From contig CASEOO010000043.1 of assembly GCA_949289565.1 (NCBI GenBank), forward strand, positions 175,333 to 239,332: a stretch of 64,000 bases of DNA, given 5' to 3'. The notes under the pieces were generated by a model. It was not told the origin of the DNA, ran no database searches, and was given only the letters and a program-made list of their open reading frames with translations. This stretch comes from an uncultured Bacteroidales bacterium. Lineage in GTDB: Bacteria > Bacteroidota > Bacteroidia > Bacteroidales > UBA932. Within the stretch, counting starts at the first letter, position 1, and each line of letters starts with the position of its first letter. The position numbers and the translations under genes were made by a program. Below are positions 42,959 through 51,012 of the stretch, piece after piece.

Positions 42959-44040
42959 TTATTTTCTGCAATATACTTCGATAATTTCTTTCCCAGACAC
43001 AGCCTCGGTTTCTCCGGCAGAACGGTATGAAATCGGGGCTGTTTTCGACAGCAATACCAAGATTCTGTCCAGAGGGTCATTCTTGAATGTCGCATAGTAA
43101 GGATCGTCCTGAATATCCTCATCTACGATAAATTCTGTGTTGTATATCTGGCCAAGCCTTTTGAAAACATAGCTAAGAGGGTCGTTTCTGAACATCAGGA
43201 CGCCGTCTTTCCATGAACACCACCTGTATGGTTCTCCTGATGAAATCTCATGAGTCCCGCTATTGATGTTGTAGATAACCCTTGACCCGGGAACAAGCGT
43301 GGCCTCCGCATCCTTCATGTCCACTTCGACTATGCCTTCAGCAAGCGTGACAGACACCAATGAATCAGTTTGATAAGCTTGGACATTGAAACTGGTGCCT
43401 ACAGCGGTGACATCCAGGCTGGAAGTATGCACTGTAAAGGGATGCATCCTATCTGAATTCACTTCAAAATAAGCCTCGCCGGACATGGAAAGCTCCCTGG
43501 TCTTTCTTGTGAATTTTTCTGGATATTTGAGGCTGCTGCCTCCATTGAGCCACGCAATGGTGCCGTCAGGCAACGAAACCTTGGTCACAGTTCCAGGCAG
43601 AGCAGAAATCTCATGGACCGCCACTGCCTGCCGGCTGATACCGCCAAGCCTTATAGAAAGCCACAGAGTGCAAGCTATCAGAGGCACAGCCAATATCGCC
43701 GCGACATTTCTCAGCATATAGACCGTCCTACGCCACCCCCCCCACGAGGTTTTCCGGCTTTTTCTTCTAATTCTATTCTCCTGTTTACAGCCCTCAATGC
43801 CGCTTTTACATCAATTTCATCTGCGCTGAAATTTGTGACGCCTGCATTCCACACACTGCGGACCTGCTCGAACAAGGCCAGATTCGCGTCATCTTCATCC
43901 AGCCAGGAAAACAGAGCTTCAGATTCCTGTTCCGAAGCTTCGCCTGAAAGGAAGCGGCCAATCAGCACGTCCATATGTTCCGCATCTTTATTTATTTTCT
44001 TTTCCATAACTGATAATCGTCTCTGTAATTCATTTGTCAA
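42959..44040 (-). CDS. FecR-family anti-sigma factor, split by a G-tract frameshift
   Basis: A complete FecR gene by homology, interrupted in this sequence. The 5' part (44040-43711) gives the cytoplasmic domain (MDVLIGRFLSGEASEQESE, LFSWLDEDDANLALFEQVRS) and stops at residue 109 just after eight G (43736-43743). The 3' frame carries the membrane segment (AAILAVPLIACTLWLSI), the FecR domain (VSLPDGTIAWLNGGSSLKYP, RELSMSGEAYFEV, AVGTSFNVQAY) and the STN-binding C-terminus (PLSYVFKRLGQIYNTEF). Adding one G gives one protein of about 360 residues with PRGGGWRRTVYMLRN at the join. As assembled, a soluble sigma-binding fragment would be made, and a membrane FecR fragment might start at 43717. It overlaps the sigma gene by 11 bp. 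Partner of the STN-SusC at 47699. Confidence 0.87.
43736..43743 (-). repeat. Homopolymeric tract, eight G on the coding strand (gene out of frame)
   Basis: Eight C on the + strand, located between the cytoplasmic and membrane segments of FecR. Nine G (or six) would restore the frame. The position, just before the transmembrane helix, means that the two frames separate the sigma-binding part from the sensor part. Confidence 0.83.
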
Positions 44041-44596
44041 GCTTCAATGCTGCAATGCCTGTCCGGATGGCCTTGAGGGCATTTCCTATACGCACCTCCA
44101 CCGTCCGCTCGGACACATTGAGCTTCTCTGCTATCTCTTTATATTTCAAATGGTCAAACCTGTTCATCCGGAAAGCCTCCGCCGCTTTGGCATCCATCTG
44201 CCGCAGAATAGCGCCAAGATGTCCTTTCAAATCGGAGTACATGATGTAGTCATCTGTATCATAAACCTCCGGCACAGAATCCTTGACGGCATTCTCTTGA
44301 TGTACATTGACCACCTTGCTATGTCTGATACAGTCCAGGCAGCCGTTCCTGGCCGCCCTCAGCAAGTAGACCTTGACCGAGCCCTCTATCTCCAGAGTCT
44401 CCCGCTTGCGCCACAGCTTGAAAAAGACATCCTGCACTATGTCTTCACAGTCAGTTCTGCTACGTATTATCGACCCGCAATACATCACCAGATCTGCATA
44501 ATACTTCTCGAACAGGACTGAGAATGCCATGTGGTTGCCTTTCTTTATCTCCCGGAAGAGAAATTCATCATTTTGGTTATCAGTTAAGTTGTTCAT
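44030..44596 (-). CDS. ECF-type RNA polymerase sigma factor
   Basis: 188 aa, SigE/FecI-like. Region 2: FSVLFEKYYADLVMYCGSII and DCEDIVQDVFFKLWRKRE. Region 4: MNRFDHLKYKEIAEKLNVSE, RTVEVRIGNALKAIR (helix-turn-helix). The family in Bacteroidota regulates PULs and is held by FecR until the STN domain of a loaded SusC signals. The FecR gene overlaps its 3' end by 11 bp, so they are co-translated. A strong terminator-like hairpin (44612-44646) separates it from the Fimbrillin genes upstream. Its likely targets are the SusC/SusD operon at 47699 and the unit at 38909, inferred from position and from the shared promoter element. Confidence 0.95.
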   Translation of the reverse strand: MNNLTDNQNDEFLFREIKKGNHMAFSVLFEKYYADLVMYCGSIIRSRTDCEDIVQDVFFKLWRKRETLEIEGSVKVYLLRAARNGCLDCIRHSKVVNVHQENAVKDSVPEVYDTDDYIMYSDLKGHLGAILRQMDAKAAEAFRMNRFDHLKYKEIAEKLNVSERTVEVRIGNALKAIRTGIAALKLDK

Positions 44597-44611
44597 CTGG
44601 CAAGTTCACAT

Positions 44612-44646
44612 AAAACCGGATAAAGGTAAACCTTTTATCCGGTTTT
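44612..44646 (-). terminator. Terminator-like hairpin between Fimbrillin operon and sigma gene
   Basis: AAAACCGGATAAAGG (44612-44626) pairs with CCTTTTATCCGGTTTT (44631-44646) with one bulged base and a 4-base loop. It lies 18 bp past the stop of the gene at 44664 and 16 bp before the sigma start. Confidence 0.65.
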
Positions 44647-44663
44647 TCAAAACTCATCCAAGA

Positions 44664-45572
44664 CTACAAGGATGAGACACCATCCACTGTCTCCACAGTC
44701 CAGTCTTTGATTTCGGATATTTCTATGCTTATGCCAGGAACTGAAACAGTGACATCAAGCACGTATTCCTTTCCCATCTCGAAAACCTGAGCGGCATCAA
44801 AAATGTAGCTGTGGGTGACTCCTCCGGTACTGAAAATCAGTTCCCTGGCTCCTGCAACTGTTTCAGGGTCTGTCGGCAAGATCAGAACTTCTGCAGATTT
44901 CCCGTCTGTCGCCACTTCTGCATCAAGTTTCCCGGCCTCGCCTGTATATGACACTGAACCTTTCAGCAAGTCAAGTGCCCCAGTGCTATACATGCCAGAG
45001 AACGTCACATCCAGGCTCTTCAGGTCATCTTCCGTAATGCCCTGGCCGTTCGTGATGTTCATGCTCATCTTTGCAGGAACATGCCTGAACTCTACTTTCA
45101 CAGCACTTGCAGACTTGTATTTTCCTTTAGCGCTGTCGCTGTACAGGAGATTTTCAGTGTCAGCTGCATCCAAGTCCAGCGAGATGGTGTTCCCTGCATC
45201 CAATGTCTCGCGATATGGTGAATACAGGATAAAATCATACTTGTTCGCTTCTGCAGGGAACAATATGGCCTCACTTCCCTGAGGGACGTTCAGCACCCCT
45301 TCGGCATCTGTCACGAAACGGGTGTTGCTGACCCCGTTTATGATGTTCTCGGCAGAGAAATCTGTCCCGTATTTTATCATGAACACTCCTGCATCAGCAC
45401 CGGTTGCCATGTCTTCCGAATCCGACTCTCCATAAGGCTCAATCTCAGGGTTAAACGAGACTTTTACATCCTGAAGATAGTTCGGGGCCTCCCCTTCATA
45501 TATGTCTTCGCAGCCTGCGGCTATGATAGCGAGGGCGAAAATAGGTATAATCGTTCTTTTCATCTCGTTCAA
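44664..45572 (-). CDS. Fimbrillin-family lipoprotein
   Basis: 302-residue exported lipoprotein, lipobox IIAAGCE (Cys about 21). It has the layout of a fimbrillin/Mfa-like fold: an N-terminal beta domain (VKVSFNPEIEPYGESD, GVFMIKYGTDF), a middle segment with YDFILYSPYRETLDAGN, VKVEFRHVPAKMSMNITNG, and a C-terminal beta domain with LIFSTGGVTHSYIFD. It ends in a short strand, EIKDWTVETVDG. These proteins form surface fibres or act as glycan-binding proteins. Probably the second gene of an operon with the longer protein at 45575 (2-bp gap). Function by family only. Confidence 0.75.
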   Translation of the reverse strand: MNEMKRTIIPIFALAIIAAGCEDIYEGEAPNYLQDVKVSFNPEIEPYGESDSEDMATGADAGVFMIKYGTDFSAENIINGVSNTRFVTDAEGVLNVPQGSEAILFPAEANKYDFILYSPYRETLDAGNTISLDLDAADTENLLYSDSAKGKYKSASAVKVEFRHVPAKMSMNITNGQGITEDDLKSLDVTFSGMYSTGALDLLKGSVSYTGEAGKLDAEVATDGKSAEVLILPTDPETVAGARELIFSTGGVTHSYIFDAAQVFEMGKEYVLDVTVSVPGISIEISEIKDWTVETVDGVSSL

Positions 45573-45574
45573 AA

Positions 45575-47482
45575 TTATTTAGTGAATTCCCTTACGCACC
45601 TTACAGGCAGAGCGCTGGCGCGTCCATATCCGTTTCTGCCCTTGACCTTATCCGCCGCTATTTCAAATGCCCTGGTATTGCCGACGCCGTCGTATTCTCC
45701 AATATAAAGCATACATGTTTTTCCTACCTGATCATATTTTCCTGTCTGAAAATGCATTCTGCCTCCAAGAGGAAAATATCCGTAAGGAGCGGTCCCGTCA
45801 TAGTTGTCCAGATTCATATATTCAAGATAACCACTGGTTGACGACACTCCTTTTATATAAGTCACGCAGTCATAAGGGTCTATAGATTGTCCGACATTGC
45901 CTGTTCCATCCCTTGACGGGAGAGTCCAGCCCTCAGGACAAGGGTCGTACAGACGCTTCTTTTCCAGCTGTGCCGACCAGAAATGCTGTGCCAGATCCGA
46001 AGCAGGTGCACTGGCTGTAGACAGCCATGAAGTAGTGCCTGTTGATTTATAAATGAAAGCAGTCGGATTTTTCAGCGAATACTGCACGGCGGCTTCCTGT
46101 TCCATATCGGTATTGTCTGTAAATGTTACCGCGACGGCAGAACCGTCCAGCTTATACAGTTTCTTCATTTGAGGGGATGACTCGATCGTCTGCGGCCCAG
46201 GGAACGGAATATTTCTCATGCCTTGATAATAAAGCCCGATGGATCCTGCCTCGCGCGGATCACTGGTGACTGCACCTAAATTCCTGTCCATGAAAATGAA
46301 GCTTCTCTCCCTGTCTGAAGTCGCAAAATGATAGTCATAAGTCTTCCCGTCTGCATCAGGATCATATTCTGTCACCCAGATATGCCATGCCCATCTCATC
46401 TCGCCATCTATCCTGACACCTACCAGGGCATTTCCTTCCCTGCCTGGCGCAACGGCTACCTTGATCTTGCTCTTGGTTTTGTCATCAGGGTCAGAAACAA
46501 GTTCCATGGAAGTCACCAGCCCTTCAGCATCCATCCAGAGGAACTCCGCTTCAGGATCACCTGTCAATGTCACAGGGCCGAGATATGGCTCCTGCTTCCA
46601 GACTTCGTAAGCTTTGGCCACAGGTATCTCGACAGTCTCCCCAGGCTTGAGCATATAGCAGTTCGGCATGGCATCTATGTCTCCGAGCTGAGTGTCAATA
46701 TTGTATTGCAGGGCTGAGCCCGCCAGCAGACTGCGGTCAGACGCATTGGTATATTTGGAATCCTGGTCTCCGACCTTTATATAGAAGAGCTCTCCTTTTG
46801 AAAGAGTCTGCGCCGGAAGATACAGCCTGAAAGACTCGGAGACAGCAGATATTTCCACATCCGAGGGAGTGTCTCCCAATATTGCCGGCTTTCCGGCAAT
46901 ATTGAACACGGCGTCAGGGATGACATTTTTTATCGTCACTGCCTCGCCTCTCCCTTCAACATTGACCTCAACGAGGGCAAGAAGATGGTCAAATACAAGC
47001 TTGACCGGCTCGGAAGTCTTGGCGACATCGGGATTGACCGCTGCAAGCAGGTCATAAGAAGACTCGGAAGCATTATAAGCCAAAGCCGTCGGATCGACAG
47101 TTTCGGAATATGGCCAGTACGCATAAAAATCCAGCACATCGTCATTTTCCGGGAAATATATCTGGGTGGAACCGTCTAATACCCAGACCCCGCCACGCAG
47201 CACAAGTTTAAGATTGTCATGAAGATTGCCGTTGGCAAGAAGCTCGCCCTCGGCACCTACGGCATGTTGCACGACATACAGTCCTACTTCATCCCCTTCA
47301 TCGAAGACAGTCTTGAATCCAGCATCGGTGGTGACTTTAGTTTGTGGGGCGGTCATCAGTTCAAATGTTATCCCCTGGCTCGGGACGCCGGGAGAAACCT
47401 CTGTCAGAGCTGTTTTCTGGCAGGCGCTTGACACCATGGCCAGACAAACCGCAGACAGTATTGTCAAATTTTTCGATTTCAT
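45575..47482 (-). CDS. Fimbrillin-like lipoprotein with C-terminal FISUMP domain
   Basis: 635 residues with a signal peptide ending VSSACQ (Cys about 21). The N-terminal 270 residues are Fimbrillin-like (TKVTTDAGFKTVFDEGDEVGLYVV, DFYAYWPYSETVDPTALAYN, VKLVFDHLLALVEVNV). The middle (about 275-390) is a beta-rich linker. The C-terminal 245 residues form a FISUMP-type domain (SFIFMDRNLGAVTSDPREAG, LGLYYQ-like GLYYQGMRNIPFPG, YDPCPEGWTLPSRDG, FPLGGRMHFQTG, ALPVRCV). No catalytic motif. Divergent from the SusC at 47699; the shared gap contains the candidate operator, so both directions could be controlled. Probably a surface ligand-binding component of this PUL. Confidence 0.75.
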   Translation of the reverse strand: MKSKNLTILSAVCLAMVSSACQKTALTEVSPGVPSQGITFELMTAPQTKVTTDAGFKTVFDEGDEVGLYVVQHAVGAEGELLANGNLHDNLKLVLRGGVWVLDGSTQIYFPENDDVLDFYAYWPYSETVDPTALAYNASESSYDLLAAVNPDVAKTSEPVKLVFDHLLALVEVNVEGRGEAVTIKNVIPDAVFNIAGKPAILGDTPSDVEISAVSESFRLYLPAQTLSKGELFYIKVGDQDSKYTNASDRSLLAGSALQYNIDTQLGDIDAMPNCYMLKPGETVEIPVAKAYEVWKQEPYLGPVTLTGDPEAEFLWMDAEGLVTSMELVSDPDDKTKSKIKVAVAPGREGNALVGVRIDGEMRWAWHIWVTEYDPDADGKTYDYHFATSDRERSFIFMDRNLGAVTSDPREAGSIGLYYQGMRNIPFPGPQTIESSPQMKKLYKLDGSAVAVTFTDNTDMEQEAAVQYSLKNPTAFIYKSTGTTSWLSTASAPASDLAQHFWSAQLEKKRLYDPCPEGWTLPSRDGTGNVGQSIDPYDCVTYIKGVSSTSGYLEYMNLDNYDGTAPYGYFPLGGRMHFQTGKYDQVGKTCMLYIGEYDGVGNTRAFEIAADKVKGRNGYGRASALPVRCVREFTK

Positions 47483-47564
47483 AAAATTAATTGTTAAAAG
47501 TCAGCCCTTTCAGGCAATAGGGTCCATTTTCCGTCAATTCATTATATAGACGTATCTCCAGCGG

Positions 47565-47640
47565 AAAACCACATATTATTTATAATCATGCTCTAAAAAT
47601 CATGGGCGAATTGTGGTTTTGGCATCATGAAACGTCATAT
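47565..47640 (+). promoter_or_regulatory. Bipartite promoter/operator element before SusC
   Basis: An inverted repeat AAAACCACA (47565-47573) / TGTGGTTTT (47612-47620), and ATGAAACGTCATAT at 47627-47640. It matches the element at 38808-38884 in sequence, orientation and spacing (seven bases between GTGGTTT and ATGAAACG). It sits 58 bp upstream of the SusC start in the divergent gap. Confidence 0.58.
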
Positions 47641-47698
47641 TCACAAAACCATTTCCGTCAGATCATATTCAGGTAACACTAAAAAGATTTGAACTTCT

Positions 47699-50600
47699 AT
47701 GTATTTCAAGATTTTATCTATCATCGCCGCAATCTTGATGCTCCCGGCCGCAATGTCTGCCCAGGATGCACCGAAGATCAGCATAAATGCGGATGACGTG
47801 CCTCTGTCAGATGTTCTGGAACAGATAGAACAGCAGAGTGACTACAGTTTCATCTACAACGCCCAGCAGGTCGATGTCGCCAGAAAAGTCTCTCTGGACA
47901 TCCGCAACGCCACTGTAAACGAGGCGCTTGACAGGCTGTTCTCAGGGACGGCTGTCACATATTCCATAGACATGAACCATATTATCCTGGCAGACAGCCT
48001 GGCAGGTAAAGAGAAGGTCACCATAACAGGCACAGTCATGGATGTATCTTCAGAACCGCTCCCAGGCGTAGCTGTCATCATAAAAGGCACATCCACCGGA
48101 GTAATAACTGACGTGGACGGCAAATACTCAATACAGATTCCAGAAGGAGGCATCCTGCAGTTCAGCAGTCTCGGCTTCGCCACAGAAGAAATAAAAGTGG
48201 GTTCAAGAAGAGTCATAGATGTTTCTCTAATGGAAGAGGCCCAGAGTCTGGAACAGTCTGTGGTCATAGGATATGGCACCATGACCAAAAGAGACATAAC
48301 AGGAGCAATAAGCCAGGTATCCGGAGATGATGTTGCCGGGCGCAATGCCACTACCATATCCATGGCGCTTCAGGGTGCCATGCCTGGTGTCCAGGTCACC
48401 AGGGACAATGGAGCTCCGGGGGGCCAGGCTACCATCACCATCCGAGGCATCACGACAATAGGAGACACCAGTCCCTTGATCATCGTGGACGGAGTGCCTA
48501 TGGACAACCTCAATGACATAAACCCAAGCGATGTAGAGTCTCTTTCTGTACTGAAAGATGCGGCTTCAGCTTCAATATACGGAGCCCGTGCCGCGGCTGG
48601 TGTCATTCTCGTGACCACTAAAAGGGCCAAGCAGGATAAAATCTCCCTTGACTATACATTCGAATATGGATTCGACACTCCGACCCAGCTGCCGGAATAC
48701 GTCGATGCGGTAAGATACATGGAGATGGTGAATGAAATCAGATGGAACGATGCAGGAAACGGAGACAACCAATATCCTACTTACTCCAAATCCATGATAG
48801 ACAATTATATGCAGCTCCATGCCGAACGTCCGGACGAATACCCTGTCACAGACTGGCAAAGCATGCTCCTGAAAAAGACTGCCCAGAAGCAGATGCACTC
48901 GCTCAGCATTTCCGGAGGCACTTCCAGAGTCAAGACAAAAGCTACTTTCGGCTATGACAAGGCTGACGGCTTGTATGAGAACAAGGATTACACCCGTGCT
49001 ACGGTGAGGATGAACAACGATATCAAAATAAACAAATGGCTGGATGCCGCATTTGACATTTATGCCAAAAGGTCATCATTCACAGATCCTGTTTCAGGAC
49101 CTATGGCAAGCCTGTACAGGACGCCTTCCATCTATGCCGCGCAATGGTCTGACGGCAGAATCGCAGCAGGCAAGGATGGTGACAACCCATATGCGGCGCT
49201 CATGTACGGCGGCACCACCAAAGCTGACTACAACCAGGTAGGAGGACGGGCGGCGCTGTATATCTCACCGATAGACGGGCTGAAAATATCCGCCATATTC
49301 GCTCCGACCTACAATTTCTCATCTTCCAAGAAATTCTCACAAAGGATCGACTACTATTCAGCTGATAACCCGAATGAATACATCGGGACCATCAACGGCC
49401 ACTCCGCCACGAGGCTGGATGAAAGCAGAGTCCAGGACTACAGCCTGACATCCCAGCTTCTCATAAACTATGACAAGACTTTCGGGAAACATACTGTTAG
49501 CGCCCTGGCCGGATATGAAGACAACATGTTCTACCGGGAGGACTTAAGCGCAGCCAGGGACAATTACGAACTGACCGAATATCCGTTCCTGGACAGAGGG
49601 CCTGAAGACTATCAGTACAATGGAGGCACGGCCTATCACAGAAGCTACAGATCATTCTTCGGCAGGGTTATGTACAACTACGCTGGAAGATACATCATAC
49701 AGTTCAATGCCAGATGGGACAGCTCGTCAAGGTTTGACAAAAACTACCGCACAGGCTTTTTCCCGTCAGTGTCAGGCGGCTGGGTCATATCTGAAGAAAG
49801 CTTTTTCAAGAACTGGAATGTACGCCCGATCTCCTTCCTTAAAGTCAGGGCATCCTACGGACTTCTGGGCAACGACCGTGTGGGAAACTACCCGTACCTG
49901 CCTCTGATGCAATATTCAAACGACCTGTTCTGGAACGGGAATGAACCTGCATCACAAATCACTGCCGCTCAGTGGACATACGCCATCCGTGACATCTCAT
50001 GGGAGACTACGAAGTCTTTCGGAGTCGGGCTGGACATCAATTTCTTCCGCAACAGACTGCGCCTGACCGCAGACTACTACTACAAGATAACGAAAGACAT
50101 GCTGCTGGACATCGACATTCCTGACTATGTAGGATACGATGACCCTGAACAGAATACCGGAAAGATGAGAACGATCGGCTACGAGATCGAAATAGGATGG
50201 AACGATGTCGTCGGAGACTGGTCATACGGCATATCAGCAAACCTTTCAGACTATCTTTCCGAGATGGGATGGCTTGGAGGCACGCAGTTCCTCGGAGACC
50301 AGGTCAAGATGATGGGCAGCTACTTCAATGAATGGTATGGATACAAGAGCGACGGCCTCTTCCAGACACAGGAGGAAATAGATAATTACCCAGTACTTAA
50401 CAGCAACGTCAAGCCTGGAGACATAAAATACCTCAAGGCAGACCCGAATGACACGTCTCCTCTTTCTCCTGACAAGGACAGGGTGCTCCTGGGAAATTCA
50501 TTGCCACGATGGCAATATGCTGCGACTGTCTATGCAGGATGGCGAGGCATCGACCTGAACATTGTCATGCAAGGTGTAGGATACCGTCTGAGCAGAATAG

Positions 50601-50995
50601 CTCCTACCATGATAATGCCGCTCCGCGACAATTGGGGCAACATCCCTGCCATGCTTGACGGGAACAACTACTGGAGCCATTACAACACTCCTGAGCAGAA
50701 CCTTAACGCCAAGTATCCGAGGCTTACATACTCGCAGCAGGCATATAATTTCGGCACAATGTCAGATTTCTGGCTTTTCAACGGTGGATATTTCCGTCTG
50801 AAGAACATTACCTTAGGTTATACACTGCCTCAGCATATAACCAAGAAGGCCGCCATTCAGAAGCTGCGTTTCTACATAAGCGCAAATGACCTGCTCTGCA
50901 TAAGCAACTACCCTAAAGGCTGGGACCCTGAAGTGGGAACATCAACTTATCCGATCACAACCACAGTTGTAGGCGGCGTTCAAATCAATTTCTAA
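47699..50995 (+). CDS. SusC/RagA-type TonB-dependent transporter with STN signalling domain
   Basis: Complete outer-membrane importer of 1098 aa. Order: signal peptide (1-21, LPAAMSAQ), STN domain (about 25-100; ISINADDVPLSDVLEQIEQQ), CarboxypepD_reg domain (about 108-190; TITGTVMDVSSEPLPGVAV, DVDGKYSIQIPEG), SVVIGYGTMTKRDITGAI, the plug with TIRGITTIGDTSPLIIVDG and ESLSVLKDAASASIYGARA, and the barrel ending in TTTVVGGVQINF. The STN domain indicates signalling to FecR, and the FecR/sigma pair is 3 kb upstream on the other strand. SusD follows after 17 bp. The linker between STN and CarboxypepD_reg has no long G tract here, unlike the SusC at 1-1007. The substrate is unknown. Confidence 0.96.
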   Translation: MYFKILSIIAAILMLPAAMSAQDAPKISINADDVPLSDVLEQIEQQSDYSFIYNAQQVDVARKVSLDIRNATVNEALDRLFSGTAVTYSIDMNHIILADSLAGKEKVTITGTVMDVSSEPLPGVAVIIKGTSTGVITDVDGKYSIQIPEGGILQFSSLGFATEEIKVGSRRVIDVSLMEEAQSLEQSVVIGYGTMTKRDITGAISQVSGDDVAGRNATTISMALQGAMPGVQVTRDNGAPGGQATITIRGITTIGDTSPLIIVDGVPMDNLNDINPSDVESLSVLKDAASASIYGARAAAGVILVTTKRAKQDKISLDYTFEYGFDTPTQLPEYVDAVRYMEMVNEIRWNDAGNGDNQYPTYSKSMIDNYMQLHAERPDEYPVTDWQSMLLKKTAQKQMHSLSISGGTSRVKTKATFGYDKADGLYENKDYTRATVRMNNDIKINKWLDAAFDIYAKRSSFTDPVSGPMASLYRTPSIYAAQWSDGRIAAGKDGDNPYAALMYGGTTKADYNQVGGRAALYISPIDGLKISAIFAPTYNFSSSKKFSQRIDYYSADNPNEYIGTINGHSATRLDESRVQDYSLTSQLLINYDKTFGKHTVSALAGYEDNMFYREDLSAARDNYELTEYPFLDRGPEDYQYNGGTAYHRSYRSFFGRVMYNYAGRYIIQFNARWDSSSRFDKNYRTGFFPSVSGGWVISEESFFKNWNVRPISFLKVRASYGLLGNDRVGNYPYLPLMQYSNDLFWNGNEPASQITAAQWTYAIRDISWETTKSFGVGLDINFFRNRLRLTADYYYKITKDMLLDIDIPDYVGYDDPEQNTGKMRTIGYEIEIGWNDVVGDWSYGISANLSDYLSEMGWLGGTQFLGDQVKMMGSYFNEWYGYKSDGLFQTQEEIDNYPVLNSNVKPGDIKYLKADPNDTSPLSPDKDRVLLGNSLPRWQYAATVYAGWRGIDLNIVMQGVGYRLSRIAPTMIMPLRDNWGNIPAMLDGNNYWSHYNTPEQNLNAKYPRLTYSQQAYNFGTMSDFWLFNGGYFRLKNITLGYTLPQHITKKAAIQKLRFYISANDLLCISNYPKGWDPEVGTSTYPITTTVVGGVQINF

Positions 50996-51012
50996 TAATC
51001 AGTGACAGTACA

